Counted from the first letter of the stretch, positions 22,560 to 33,040 are shown. The stretch: 64,000 nucleotides of DNA from Takakia lepidozioides (GCA_030704615.1 CM060731.1:13206001-13270000); one strand, 5' to 3'. Notes: generated by a model from the letters alone, not told the origin. Made by a program: numbers and translations.

Positions 22560-23310
22560 TGTGGCGGTATTCGGATGAAGGCATTTGCCTTCTGGCTTTG
22601 TTTGGCGGGAACAGCACTGGATTGACTGTTGTGCTACAGGCAGGTGTACGGGTATAGAGATACATGTATGTGGAGAGGGATGAGACTGCACGACGCATCT
22701 CACTACGCCATGTTGCCTAGTTGGTACAGCAGTACCCTGAATTGTTGTCGGCGTTTGTAGTTCGTGGATACCAGCAGGCATTACCAACAGACATTTCCTT
22801 GCCGGGGGCGCAAGATTTGGAGCGGGTTGGCTCCATCCACTTGGTAGTGGCAGCTTGGCCTTGCCAAGGGCATTCATCAGCTGGGCATGACAATGGATTG
22901 CGAGACTCGAGGTCGGGTCTGTTTTGGGAGATGGTGCGGGTTTTGCGCCATCTACAACTTCATTAAGCTGTATCTCCAACATACATATTAGAGAATGTGC
23001 CACTGATGGGTGATTTTTGGGCCAGGGTGATGGCCAGTGTGCATCAAGTCCGGTCGTGGCTTGGGTCAGCAGTGTTGCTGGATGCAGCTGCAGTGGGGTC
23101 ACGGGCTCATCGTCCACGGCTATGGTGGTCTCCTGTGGGATGTCCAGTTGCAGCAGTTAGTGAAACCCAATGCCAATGAGCGTGAGCGGGCAATGGGTTT
23201 TACCACTGGTACCACAACGGTGTCATCTCTTTCTGAGGCATCACGTCGTCAGGTGTTGGGGCAAGCATTGGATCTCAATTTCTTGACCTGGATCATCAGC
23301 TTGAGTATGG
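22560..23310 (+). pseudogene. C5-cytosine DNA methyltransferase domain inside the gypsy polyprotein
   Basis: The domain carries the C5-MTase motifs in canonical linear order. Motif I, the SAM-binding loop, is LLALFGGNSTGL (22589-22624). Motif II is YVERDETARRI (22667-22699). Motif IV is WPCQGHSSAG, with the catalytic Cys codon at 22862-22864, followed by GLRDSRSGLFWEMVRVL. Motif VI is ENV (22991-22999). Motif VIII is AHRPRLWW (23105-23128). After a frameshift near 23130-23170, motif IX/X reads ERERAMGFTTGT (from 23178) and RRQVLGQALDLNFLTW. Length is about 240 residues, the catalytic core only. The order is not the permuted one of plant DRM enzymes. In-frame stops: TAG 22655, TAG 22718, TAA 22964. 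The domain lies between protease and RT. Confidence 0.87.
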
Positions 23311-23325
23311 GCTGAGCAGCGCAGG

Positions 23326-25260
23326 TTGCGAACAACTTCTCCCACTACACTTCCCTTGACAGGCTCCCTGCCTACCAAGATGGTACAAGCAGTGAGTGGG
23401 GGTGAGCAGGTGAGGACCACGAGGTGCAGGCATCCATGGCACATGTGGGAGGTGCTCGAGGTTCAGAAGGAGTTGGCAGCCAAGGTGGCGGTGATGGATG
23501 AGGTTGGGGATTTTTCTCGAGTTGAGGCAGTTCTCAAGGATGAGATGATGGGGTAGGATGAGGCCTTGTCATTGACTGAGCAGGCAGGGAGTACAGCTCA
23601 AGAGGTTGCAACATAGCAACCACTGGACGCGTCCTCTACCTCTAAGCCCACTAGACTTAAGGTTGCAGTTACGGAGGACAATTGGGAGCCTGACATTGGA
23701 CCCATTGTCACTGGATGAGAGAGACGACGTATACGGCAGTTCCTGAGGGCTTACATGAATTGCTTTGCCTTCAGTTTGAAGGACTTCGGAGCACTGAAGG
23801 GTCAGGAAATTCGCATTGAGTTGGCCACTGACATGCCAATCTTTTTGAGACCCTATAGATACAGTGACATGGAGAGGTCCTTGTTTCAGATGAGGACTCA
23901 AGACCTCTGGGAGGCTGGTTTGGTGGAGCTATCTGATGGAGAGTATGCTTCAACCACAGTGATGTCAGCCAAGAATGATGTCTATGGCAATTGGATGGAG
24001 AGACGTATGTGCGGTGATTACTGGCCTGTAAATCGTCAGACCAAGTCCGATAAGTATGCCATGCCCACACCGGATGAGATCTTTGATGCCATTGGGCATG
24101 CTAAGGTCTTTAGCACTTTGGATTTATGATCTGGATATCACTAGTTGTCGATCAAGGAGGCGGACAAGCAGAAGACGACATTCTGGGAGATCAATGAGCA
24201 CATGAAGGATTGTCTATATCAGTGGCGATTCTTACCATTTGGGCTTAAGAACGCTCATGCAGAGTTCCAGAGAGTCATGGAAAAGATTATAGCAGGGGTA
24301 GAGTTTGCTCGGTGCTACATAGATGACATCATCATCTTTAGTGCTACGGTGGAGGAGCATGAGATACACCTTCAGGTGGTATTTGAACGCTTAAAAGCAC
24401 ATGGATTAAAGCTGCACCCGAGGAAGTGCAAGTTTTTCCATAACCAGATTGAATATCTGGGTCACATGATATATCCTGGAGGATTGGGGGTACAACAGAC
24501 TAAGGTAGAGGCCATTGCACAAATTCCACGCCCCACGGATGTGAGCCGAGTTCGAGCTTTCATGGGGTTGGCAAACTATTATAGACAGTTTATCAAGGGA
24601 TTTAGTGCCATTGCAAAGGCTCTAACCAAGCTGACCAAGGTGGACCAGGAGTGGCAGTAGGAAGATGAGCAGGAACGAGCTTTTCAAGAGCTCAAGGCGA
24701 GATTGACCTCGGCGCCCATCTTGAGACGACCTATCAGGGGACATCCCTTTTCAGTTGTATACGGACTGGAGCATGTTGGGGCTTGGAGCGATGCTCACAC
24801 AGGTGGATGATGAGGGAAGAGAGTTCATAGTGCCTTATGCTAGCCGCTCGAACAATGCTGCAGAGGCTAAATATAGTTCGTATGAGGGAGAGTGCTTAGC
24901 TGCAGTGTGGGCCGTGACACACTTCAGGTGCTATCTATACGGCAATCTCTTTACCCTTGTCACGGATCACCAGCCACTTAAGTGGTTGATGAAGTCAGAC
25001 AAGCTTACGGAAAAGCTTGCACGGCAGGCACTCATACTCCAGGAGTATGACTTTCAGGTTGTGCATCGACCTGGTTTGGTCAATCGGAATGCGGATGGAT
25101 TGAGTCGCAATCCATGCACGAGCCAGCAGGATGACACTGGAGCTTGGTGGCATGGTGAGACGGACAGGAGATGGTGTCAGGATGACACGCATCTGCATTT
25201 TTGTATATCTTGGCAGCGGGAGGCCAGATTGGCCTACAACAGGGATGACTGTAGACAAAG
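23326..25260 (+). pseudogene. pol: Reverse transcriptase and RNase H of element B
   Basis: RT begins with an N-terminal section (FAFSLKDFGALKGQEI, about 23758). It continues through YWPVNRQTKSDKYAMPTPDE, FSTLDL-stop-SGYH-stop-LSIKE (stops at 24127 and 24142, where Arg and Gln are usual), QWRFLPFGLKNAHAEFQRVM and the intact catalytic box YIDDIIIFS (24316-24342). It ends through YLGHMIYPGG and FMGLANYYRQFIKGFS. A TAG at 24658 and a frameshift near 24740 lead to RNase H: LYTDWSMLGLGAMLTQ, SYEGECLAAVWAV, LVTDHQPLKWL and NADGLSRNPC (to about 25110). The RT catalytic residues are preserved, unlike those of element A. Confidence 0.93.
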
Positions 25261-25454
25261 TGTCTGAGGACCCTGAGGCTAGTGACGAGCCAGGTGGTGC
25301 TAGAGATATTCATGAGGATTCGGCTGTGTTAGACTACCTCCGTACTGGAAACACGGCAGCACTGCGACTGCCAAGAAGAGGGATCGAATCTTGCAACGAG
25401 CCAAGAGGTTTAAGTGGGAGGGGATACACCTGCTCCGAGTGTGGGAGGATGGTC

Positions 25455-26749
25455 GGGTGAGGATCCTGCCTCACCCCACACAGCGTGCTTGGTTAGTGCG
25501 GCATGCCCATGAGAAGTTGGGGCATTTTGGAGTGCGACGCACTCACAATTTACTGCAGGGGTAGTATTGGTGGCGTGGTATGCACACAGAGGTGAAACAA
25601 TTCGTGGCTAGGTGCATGGTATGTGATAGGGTGCGTGCTTTATTCAACGCCCCTACACCCCAGTTGCATCCTCTTCCGATCATGGGATTGGGCTACAAAT
25701 GGAGTCTTGACTTCGTTGGACCGTTGCCACTGACGATGCACCACCACAAATATGTGTTGGTGATGGTGGAACACTTTTCCAAGTGGATTGAGTTGGTTCC
25801 GTTGCCTGACAAGGCTAGTGAAGAGGCTGCGTATGCATTCTTAGATCGTGTGCTTAGCCGATTCGGTGCTCCAGCTGAGGTACTCACGGACCAAGGGAGA
25901 GAGTTCTTGGGGGAGTTTCAGGCTTTGTGTGATAAAGCCTTGATAGACCACCGCACCACTTCTCGGGATCATCCTAAGGCCGATGGCTTGGCAAAGAGAG
26001 CTGCTCAGACGGTGAAGAGGGGTTTGCGCAAATATGGCTTGCAGAAGGGACACTTAAGAGATTGGGATCTTCAGGTGCCTTGGTTAGCCATGGGCTACAG
26101 GTTCAGCAAGCAAGCATCACTTGCCTCATTCTCACCATATTTCTTTCTTTTTGGCCGAAAGCCGGATTTACCTACAGCCATTCGTAGGGACACTGCTCAA
26201 GTCCTTAACTTTGACGATCCGGACGTGTGGGTACGTACATATGATCAGCGTGCAGAGTTGTTCAAGAAAGTCATGCCCATGGCTTTTGAGAACCTTGCCA
26301 TTGCACAGCACCGTGACACGTTGAGGTATGCCACTATATGTGGTGGAGGATATTGTCATGAGGTTTGGAGGTTTAGCCCTGGTGACTATGTTTATTTGCA
26401 GCAGACTACTCCTACGACCCTGGAGGTGACTATAGGACGTGTTATTCTGAGGGTTCGAGAGGTGTTGCCCTCAGGAGTCCTGATCTTAGAGGGTCGAGAT
26501 GACATGACTTGGAAGGACCACGTGCGTAATTGTGTGCCATGTCACCTTCCCAATGTCGATGACATGATTGACCCAAACTTGACAGTGGTACCTGCAAGTT
26601 TGAGGTGCATGTTGTGTGGGTTTGCCAAAGAGGCAGCCACTATGCTGGTATGTGACCGATGCTCAAGAGGTTGGCACATAGGATGCTTGACACCACCTCT
26701 TGAGAAGGTTCATGATGGAGATTGGTTATGTCCACACTGCTTGGGATAG
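25455..26749 (+). pseudogene. pol: Integrase of element B with a C-terminal PHD finger
   Basis: The integrase zinc-binding domain (HAHEKLGHFG, then CMVCDR) begins at about 25500 and contains a TAG at 25562. The main open frame 25580-26749 carries the catalytic core with D (SLDFVGP, 25709) and D (LTDQGREF, 25889). The third catalytic residue is Lys instead of Glu (codon AAG, 25994-25996; context DGLAKRAAQT). After the core and a C-terminal SH3-like region comes a complete C4-H-C3 PHD finger. Its Cys codons are at 26606, 26615, 26651, 26660; His at 26675; Cys at 26684, 26729, 26738. The stop TAG is at 26747. The PHD finger occupies the place where chromoviruses carry a chromodomain, so a chromatin-targeting role is inferred. 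Confidence 0.9.
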
Positions 26750-26998
26750 TGATAGTGGATATGACTAGTGGCAGCTAACAAGACATGGGCAGCCAAGCTC
26801 ATAGGAGTCAATACACGAGATCACATACTCAAGTTCACAGGTTGCAAGACGGCGACTAACGATGGGGCTACTTTTGTACCCGGCCTCTTGATCTATCGAG
26901 TTTGAGTGTAGTAGAGATAGTGGTGGAGGACTTAGTGAGGCTATGGTCACTATCACATCTTGTGGCTACCTGGACTTAGAGGGACCTAAGCACCAGCT

Positions 26999-27180
26999 AG
27001 GGGGGCGATTGTGGTGGACCAGTGATTGCAGCATAGTGGCAGCCTAGTGATTGGACTAGTGGCTGGACTAGTGTGTGGTGTGCACATGTGCTGTGTGGTT
27101 TTGGACAACGATGTAGTTGTGTAGCGATATGTATGCGCACGACACGCTGGAGGGTCTACACACTCCGCTCGTCGCCGTAA
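26999..27180 (+). repeat. Polypurine tract and start of the 3' LTR of element B
   Basis: AGGGGGGCGA (26999-27008) is followed by TGTGGTGGACCAG at 27010, the usual arrangement of purine tract and LTR start, about 250 bp after the pol stop. No second copy is available to fix the LTR end. Composition changes to AT-rich unrelated sequence near 27180, so the LTR is probably truncated there. Confidence 0.55.
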
Positions 27181-28390
27181 AATAACAAGACTTAGGAAAA
27201 TTTTAGAAAGAACAAGTATACAAAATGTTTACTTAATAACACACATTACCACCAGACAAAAATTGAACATCGAACCTCATACATATTATTGAATGCTCTT
27301 AACCATCACACTACCCACTGTTTTCTCAAAATCTTAGAAATATTTAATGTTTATCTGCATTACCAGAGCCTACAGGCAGGTCATTGGCTGGGACCTACCG
27401 CAGTGGACCCGCTTGCCTGGATCTAGCTACGACAGAGCACTCCAACAGGTAGAGGCGCCCCCCCCCCCCCCCCCCCACATGCACACACTGTGCATTAAAG
27501 ACCCTAATATCTTGTACCGAGAAGCCAACAACATTACATAGTGTCTTGTCGAGAAATTTAGGCATTATGAAATTTTTTGTGCCCTATATATTCTTTATGG
27601 GATTGCCCATTTGGCCTGCCACATGGGCAGGTCAATTGTGCCTTTTTTGCAAAAGCGCCCCTCCCCTCCACCCTTTGGAAATTTTTAGAGAAGGGAGCTT
27701 TAATTATTTTAGGGCGCTATAAATTCTCACATGTGCTCTTCCCAAATGTGCACCATTTACCTTCACGTTCACTTTCATCCACGGTCATCCACAAAAACTT
27801 ACATGTGGATGGAATCTGAAATGGGTGGCCTCGTCCTTTAAGAATGTATGAAATCCTTTTACAAATCGAGACGCTTGGAGGACCACATATATAATAGTAA
27901 TAGAATACTTCTATAATTAAGTAATATATAGAATATATGTAAGAAATATTATGTACAGACGAGTATTCTTCTGAATGTGGTGATCTCCTAACATTTGAAC
28001 CATAACTCCAAACTTAAGGCACATCTTACCTTCGTGCCGCTTAGGATAAAGGTTCATAGATCGTGTGATCAGGGAGCACAATCCACGGTTATATGGATAA
28101 TATGTTTGTAGACGGAAATACAAGTCATAGGCGGACATAGGGTACAGTTGCGTTGAGAGGGTCAATTAGTTCCATGGTCTATGAGTATATTTTAGCAAAA
28201 CAACTTCAAAATTTGTGCTCCCCTGAGCTCATTGGTGATACAAACCACCCGAAATAAATAAAAAATAAAAAGATAGTTCCATGTGAACCGTTGAGCATAA
28301 CAAACAAAAAAGCTATATATCCTTCAAAATATCATTCATTTACCCGGCGGGTATAGAAAAGTTGAATTGCTCTATGCTGCTTTTAAACTT
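27181..28390. other. AT-rich spacer without recognisable gene
   Basis: No coding sequence or known element is supported. A run of about 20 C lies at 27457-27476. The rest is AT-rich with scattered poor open frames. Confidence 0.5.
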
Positions 28391-28399
28391 GGACAGGGG

Positions 28400-29057
28400 T
28401 GTCATTTGGAGTTTTTGCCCGGTGTGGGCAACTCTAAGAGCTCACACTCTTTGGAATATTTGGAAAATTAGATGCTCTATGGTATATGAAGGGAAAAGAC
28501 AAAAGACCTTGTGCCAAATTGGTCGTGCATAGAGTTCACTTAGACAATATGTCTGAAGCAAGAAAAACGTGGTATGTTGTCTGTGCTGTTGTTGCTAGAT
28601 GCTTTGCAGCTACTCTCTCGCTTTGATAACTCATGGGGAAAATGAGGGCAATTGTGCACAAGAACCTGTTCTTCAAAGGTTACCTGGAACGACTGCTTCC
28701 CGGCATGTTGGCAGCTCCCTTAGTGCCCGTCAATCAGCGGAACTAGAGGATTCTGATGTGAACTGGCATCATAAGCGCACGCTTAGGAATGGCAAATCGA
28801 AAGCGCACCTTTCTCTAGGCCTTCATAATTCTTCTTCACTCTCTCTCCCCCCCCCCCCGGCCCCTCTGGACCTCTTTTCCATAGCCTCCTACAGAATTCT
28901 AGTTTTTTGGTTACGAGGCGGTGCCCCCTTTCTCGGCCTCATGGTTTTCCTTGCGAGGTTATTTTTTCCTCGTTCTCTATGTATTCCCAATTTTGTGATG
29001 AATAAAATTTTTCAGGGCCTTAGTCCCCTGCTTCTAAAAATAAATAAAAATAAAAAT
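28400..29057 (+). mobile_element. 3' end of a non-LTR retrotransposon (LINE) with A-rich tail
   Basis: The reading around 28440-28610 (LFGIFGKLDALW, then ARKTWYVVCAVVARC) resembles the region after the RT zinc finger of plant LINE-type elements. It is also related to the fragment ending near 52140 (ARKAWSMICAAVPRC). After a C-rich run at 28850-28858, the sequence ends in an A-rich tail (about 29034-29057), as expected of a LINE 3' terminus. No target duplication could be identified. Confidence 0.45.
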
Positions 29058-29059
29058 GG

Positions 29060-31560
29060 ATAAATCATTTATCCTTACCCGGTATTTCTCCTTACTTGGT
29101 AAAAAATATTGTTGGAGAAAAGCCCATTTTGCTATTTTCTGCGAAATATATATAATCAATCTATGCAAAGCCCACTTTGCTGTTTTTTGCAAATTTCCAG
29201 CAAACAAAAGTATCAATTTATTTTTTTCCATGAATTTTTTCTATTATTGATATATATCTCATGTCGAGGCTTCAAATTTCCAGCGACCAGAAGTACTTGA
29301 AATTCGATCAATATGAAGCAAGATAGTTTGTTTGTTTGTTTTATTTGTTCTGGTTTCCATGAATTTATTCAGTAGTAATATATCCAATCATTGTTCGAGG
29401 AAAGCCCATATTGCTATTTTCTGCAAATTTCCAGGGACCAAAAAGTACTTGAAATTCCACCCATTTGTTTCCATGAATTTATTTTGAGTAGTAATAAAAT
29501 ATCCAATCAATCTATGCAAAGCCCTCTTTGCTGTTTTTCGCAAATTTCCAGCAAACAAAAGTACCAATTTATTTATTTTCCATGAATTTACTCTATTATT
29601 GATATATATCTCATGTCGAGGCTTCATATATCCAATCATTGTCCCAGGAAAGCCCACTTTGCTATTTCTCACGAATTTCCAGCGACCCAAAGCACTTGCA
29701 GTTCGACATCTCCCACACCGCAGGTCCAAAAGTCATGAGACCAAGCCGGTGCACCCCTCCTTCTCGAGGGCTTTCCAACGGTATCAAGCACCAGCGCCGG
29801 GGCCTCGTAGTTAAACAAAACAAACAAAAACAAAACAAACGTCTCCCTTCATATATTGACTAGGGTAGCCTGTGTTGTTGGCCCAAGTGTCCAGGGTCAT
29901 GTACATAAGCCCAAGTGCAATCTCCTATGCATTCAAGTGCGTCTCCTATGTCTAGGCCCAAGTATCACCTCCAGGGTAGCCTGTGCGGTTGGCCCAATTG
30001 TCCAATGTCATCCAAGTCCAAGTGCATCAATATATGAAGCAAGCCATATCTAATCATTTTTTTTCCACAAAGCCTACGACCAGATTTCTGATTTGTCATC
30101 TAAGTCCAAGTGCAATCCTCTTTGTATCTGCGTCTCCTATGTTGAGGCCCAAACGCAACCTCTAGGGTAGCCTTTACCGTTGGCCCAAGTGTCCAATGTC
30201 ATCTAGGTAAGTTTTTTTCCACACCAGATTTGAACCGGAGACCTTTCCCTTGATATTTCTCCCGTCGAGGAATCCCGTCCCAGGAATGCCCACTTCGTCA
30301 GTTTTGCTATTTTTTGTGAATTTCCAACGACCAAAAATACTTGGAATTCCACATCTCCCTCACCGCTTGTCCGAAAATCATGAGACCAAGCCGGTGCACC
30401 CCTTCTCGTCCAGGGCTTTCCAACGGCACCAAGCACCCGCGTTGGGGCCCGCGGTTTGGGAGATCTCAACGACGCTACAAAACAAAACAAAACAAACAAA
30501 ACAAACGTCTCGCTTCTTGTATTGATTATTACTCTCTTACATCTATCCACAGTGAAAATTTTGAGCAATTTTTTTTTCCTCAAAAGTCGTCATTTTGTTT
30601 ATTAGAGGGGAAAAATTAAACCCCATTGTTGCCATAGGGCAAAGAACACATCCATTGGATTAGGGACGAGCCCACACGAAAATGCAAATTCATAGATAAA
30701 AATCAATTTATGAAGCCAGATAGTTTGTCCCTTGTGTTTTGTTTTGTAGCGTTGAGATGTCACAGACCGCGGGCCAAACCTAGTGCTTGGTAAGAAAATA
30801 AAATATAGACACCTCCCGAAGGACTTCACCACAAGGGCTACCTTCCGGCTGAAAGGTGGACACCTTCATGACACACCAGACCGCGGTTTTGAACCCACAA
30901 CCACATCCAACGTGGTATGTGCCTATTACCACTGGGCTACATGCTGGTTGTCTAGTGCTTGGTAGAATTGGAAAGCCCTCTTGGTCTCAAATTTTTTGGA
31001 CATGCGGTGTGAGAGGTTGTGTTTTGTGTTGTAGCGTTGAGATGTCCGAGACCGCGGGCCATCCCTAGTGCTTGGTACAGTTGGAAAGCCCTCTATGAGG
31101 AGGGGTGCACTGGCTTGGTCTCATGATTTTTGGACCTGCGGTGTGGGAGATGTCAGATTTCAATTACTTTTTGTCGCTTGAAATTAGTGAAAATTAGCAA
31201 AGTGAGCTTTTCTGGGACAATGATTGGATAATGATATCAATATATGAAGCCTCGACACGAGATACATCAATATATGAAGACTGTATAGGAGAGGCACTTG
31301 GATACATAGGAGATTGCACTTGGACTTAAATGACATTGGGCACTTGGACCGACTTGGTTTCACAAAATTTGGACTTATGTGCCTAGAAATATAGAAATAT
31401 GAACAATTTTGGTCACTGAAAATTCCACCAAATTACAAAATTAAGTGTTGGAATGACAGTGGAGATGGCACTTGGGCTTAGATGGGCCTTAATATAGGAG
31501 ATGTACTTGGATATGCAGGAATTTGCACTTGGTCTTAGATTTCAATTCTTCACACATGGG
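29060..31560. repeat. Large imperfect inverted repeat built of related modules
   Basis: The module GAAAGCCCA-TTTGCTATTTT-CAAATTTCCAG-GACC-AAAGTACTTG recurs in direct orientation at about 29115, 29170, 29400, 29520, 29650 and 30295. The block 29600-29805 (CATGTCGAGGCTTCATATA onward, to AACGGTATCAAGCACC) returns inverted at about 31065-31265. The CCCAAGTGCAATCTCCTATG theme at 29870-30200 returns inverted at 31290-31540. The whole forms a decayed palindrome of about 2.5 kb with a SINE inside the right arm. No coding sequence is supported. Foldback transposon or an inverted duplication are the likely origins. Confidence 0.65.
30793..30951 (-). mobile_element. tRNA-derived SINE, with 13-bp target duplication
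   Basis: The minus strand carries a pol III A-box-like motif (TAGCCCAGTGG) and a B-box-like motif (GGGTTCAAAACC). It matches the SINE at 50398-50580. The element is bounded by the direct repeat CTAGTGCTTGGTA at 30780-30792 and 30952-30964, the expected target-site duplication. It interrupts a repeated module of the surrounding inverted-repeat region. Confidence 0.85.
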
Positions 31561-31599
31561 CCAAGACTACCCTAGAAAGCCCTCAATGATAAGGGGTAA

Positions 31600-32460
31600 G
31601 ATCCTTGCAACGCGGGAAAAAACGTGTAAGGGAAAATCGTGTAAGGCTCGTCCAGCCGCAGAACGTGTGAGGGAAAATCAGCCGTTGGATCTATGGCATA
31701 GATCCAAAATTTCATTGGGCTTTACGCAGGTGAGGCATTATCCCGCGGGCTTCCAGTACCTCGCCCCCTATAATCCTCCGCCCTCACATTAGGCCTTGGT
31801 CCTCGAAGCCCCCTCGGGATAATGCCTCACCCTATACATAACTAAGGTTTGGAGGCATTTTGCCTACATGGCAGCGTTTGATTTGTCCTGGACAGGCCTG
31901 CCACCCGCCGTAGCCTGCCACCACCTTAGTTATGTCCCGTAGAGGGGGAGGCTGGGCCGGCTACCGGGTGTTGCCGACTCGCCTCGCAGGCTACCCAGTC
32001 CATAACCGGCTGATGCTGCATCTCGATGCTATGTTTGGCTGAGAGCAGCCCGGTTACTCACAATAACCAGTGACCTTCTCCTGATTTGCGACCTAATGCG
32101 TCCTCATTGGTCCACGAGTTCTCGTAACCCGTCTCATGTCCATAACCTCACATCAGATGGGGCAGGGCGGGAATGGGGAAGGTAGAAACTGGTAGGTTCC
32201 TGCACTGACATGCTATAGCCAGTCACCTACATCTCGATGCAGCATCAGCCGGTCATGTTCACGTACCGTAGTGGGAAGGCTGATCCGGCAGTGAAGTGCC
32301 GAATATTTATTTTCTTTACAACAAAACACTTCGGCACAACTTAAGGAAATTTCTAGATTTACGGCACTGCAACGAGGAGATTTTAAGTAATTCGGCGGTG
32401 ACTCCCTGCATGAACTTGCTCTATCTACTGTACCAGATGTGATAAAAGAATTATTTACCA
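31600..32460. repeat. Non-coding region with several short inverted repeats
   Basis: No gene is seen. GGTGAGGCATTATCCCGCGG (about 31730) has an inverted partner at about 31810-31832. CATAACTAAGG (about 31839) pairs with CCTTAGTTATG at about 31924. CCGGCTGATGCTGCATCTCG (about 32007) pairs with an inverted copy at about 32230-32251. These nested inverted repeats suggest one or more decayed foldback elements. Confidence 0.5.
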
Positions 32461-32464
32461 ACAG

Positions 32465-32620
32465 TCCATAGCTCAAATGGTTAAGTGCACTGAGTGCCAC
32501 CCAGATGATTCTGGGGTCAAATCTTGCTACTGACGGGTGTGGTATGGGTCTTGGGCGGTGTCCCACTCATTCGCCTCCATGGTTGTGATGCCCCAAACTT
32601 TCCTCATCACAGATTTACCT
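32465..32620 (+). mobile_element. tRNA-derived SINE-like fragment
   Basis: CATAGCTCAAATGGTTAAGTGCACTGAGTG has an A-box-like start. It is followed by GGGGTCAAATC where the B box should be, then TGCTACTGACGGGTGTGG. It resembles the SINE at 37005-37230 (GTCGCTCAGCTGGTAAGTGCACTG). No poly-A tail or target duplication was identified. Confidence 0.5.
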
Positions 32621-32758
32621 TATTCATCCAAAGCGGCGATACTCATTCACAGTATAAATTTTTGGCTTAAAATACCATTGAACCGTTACAAAGATATCAT
32701 AGCCAAGGTTATTTATGGCTGGTGGCTGCATCATGGCTGTTCAAAAAATCTAGGGTTT

Positions 32759-33040
32759 TGATGTGGTGCCGCGGGCTCAGCCTGACACGCCTCGCCACGC
32801 GTCAGGAAGGCATGCAGCTAGGGTTTGTATAAAGTGGCGGCTTGACCTTGTGTCAGGCAGCTGATGTACTCTGGTGTATGTAGATGTGGAAAGTTGTCTG
32901 AATGCGATACGTTTGTATGATTTTCTGTCAGTTCGCTCGTTGAGATCCTCCTCTCGCGTGCATGCACGCTCCTCTTGTTCTCCCCCCGTTGTTTTGAAGA
33001 GCACTTGAGAGGATAGGCAGATATTCGTCCTGCTTCTTTT
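32759..33040 (+). repeat. Possible 5' LTR or leader of gypsy element C
   Basis: A TG-starting sequence (TGATGTGGTGCCGCGGG) with a TATAAAG box at 32828-32834 lies directly upstream of a gypsy gag region on the same strand. That is the expected place of a 5' LTR. Without a second copy or a clear primer-binding site this remains a suggestion. Confidence 0.35.

Larger units (their letters stand above)
20850..27180 (+). mobile_element. Ty3/gypsy element B carrying a DNA methyltransferase and a PHD finger (5' truncated)
   Basis: Order along the plus strand: gag zinc knuckle and RGG-rich tail, retropepsin, C5-cytosine DNA methyltransferase, reverse transcriptase, RNase H, integrase, PHD finger, polypurine tract, LTR start. 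The 5' LTR, primer-binding site and most of gag are missing. At least two or three frameshifts and about fifteen stops interrupt the polyprotein. Most stops are TAG, TAA or TGA where Gln or Arg is expected. RT before RNase H before integrase places it in Ty3/gypsy. Protease and methyltransferase share one frame without a break other than stop codons, so the methyltransferase was part of the polyprotein and not a separate gene. Confidence 0.9.

Noticed and set aside
22560-23310. Methyltransferase as a member of the plant DRM class
   Set aside because: DRM enzymes have a permuted motif order (VI-X before I-V). Here motifs run I to X in the canonical order, so DRM origin is unlikely.
20850-26749. 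Reassigned stop codons (TAG/TAA as Gln) as an explanation for the interrupted frames of element B
   Set aside because: Frameshifts and a mutated integrase catalytic residue show decay. TGA also occurs at Arg positions, and the intact C2-domain gene in the same window uses the standard code.
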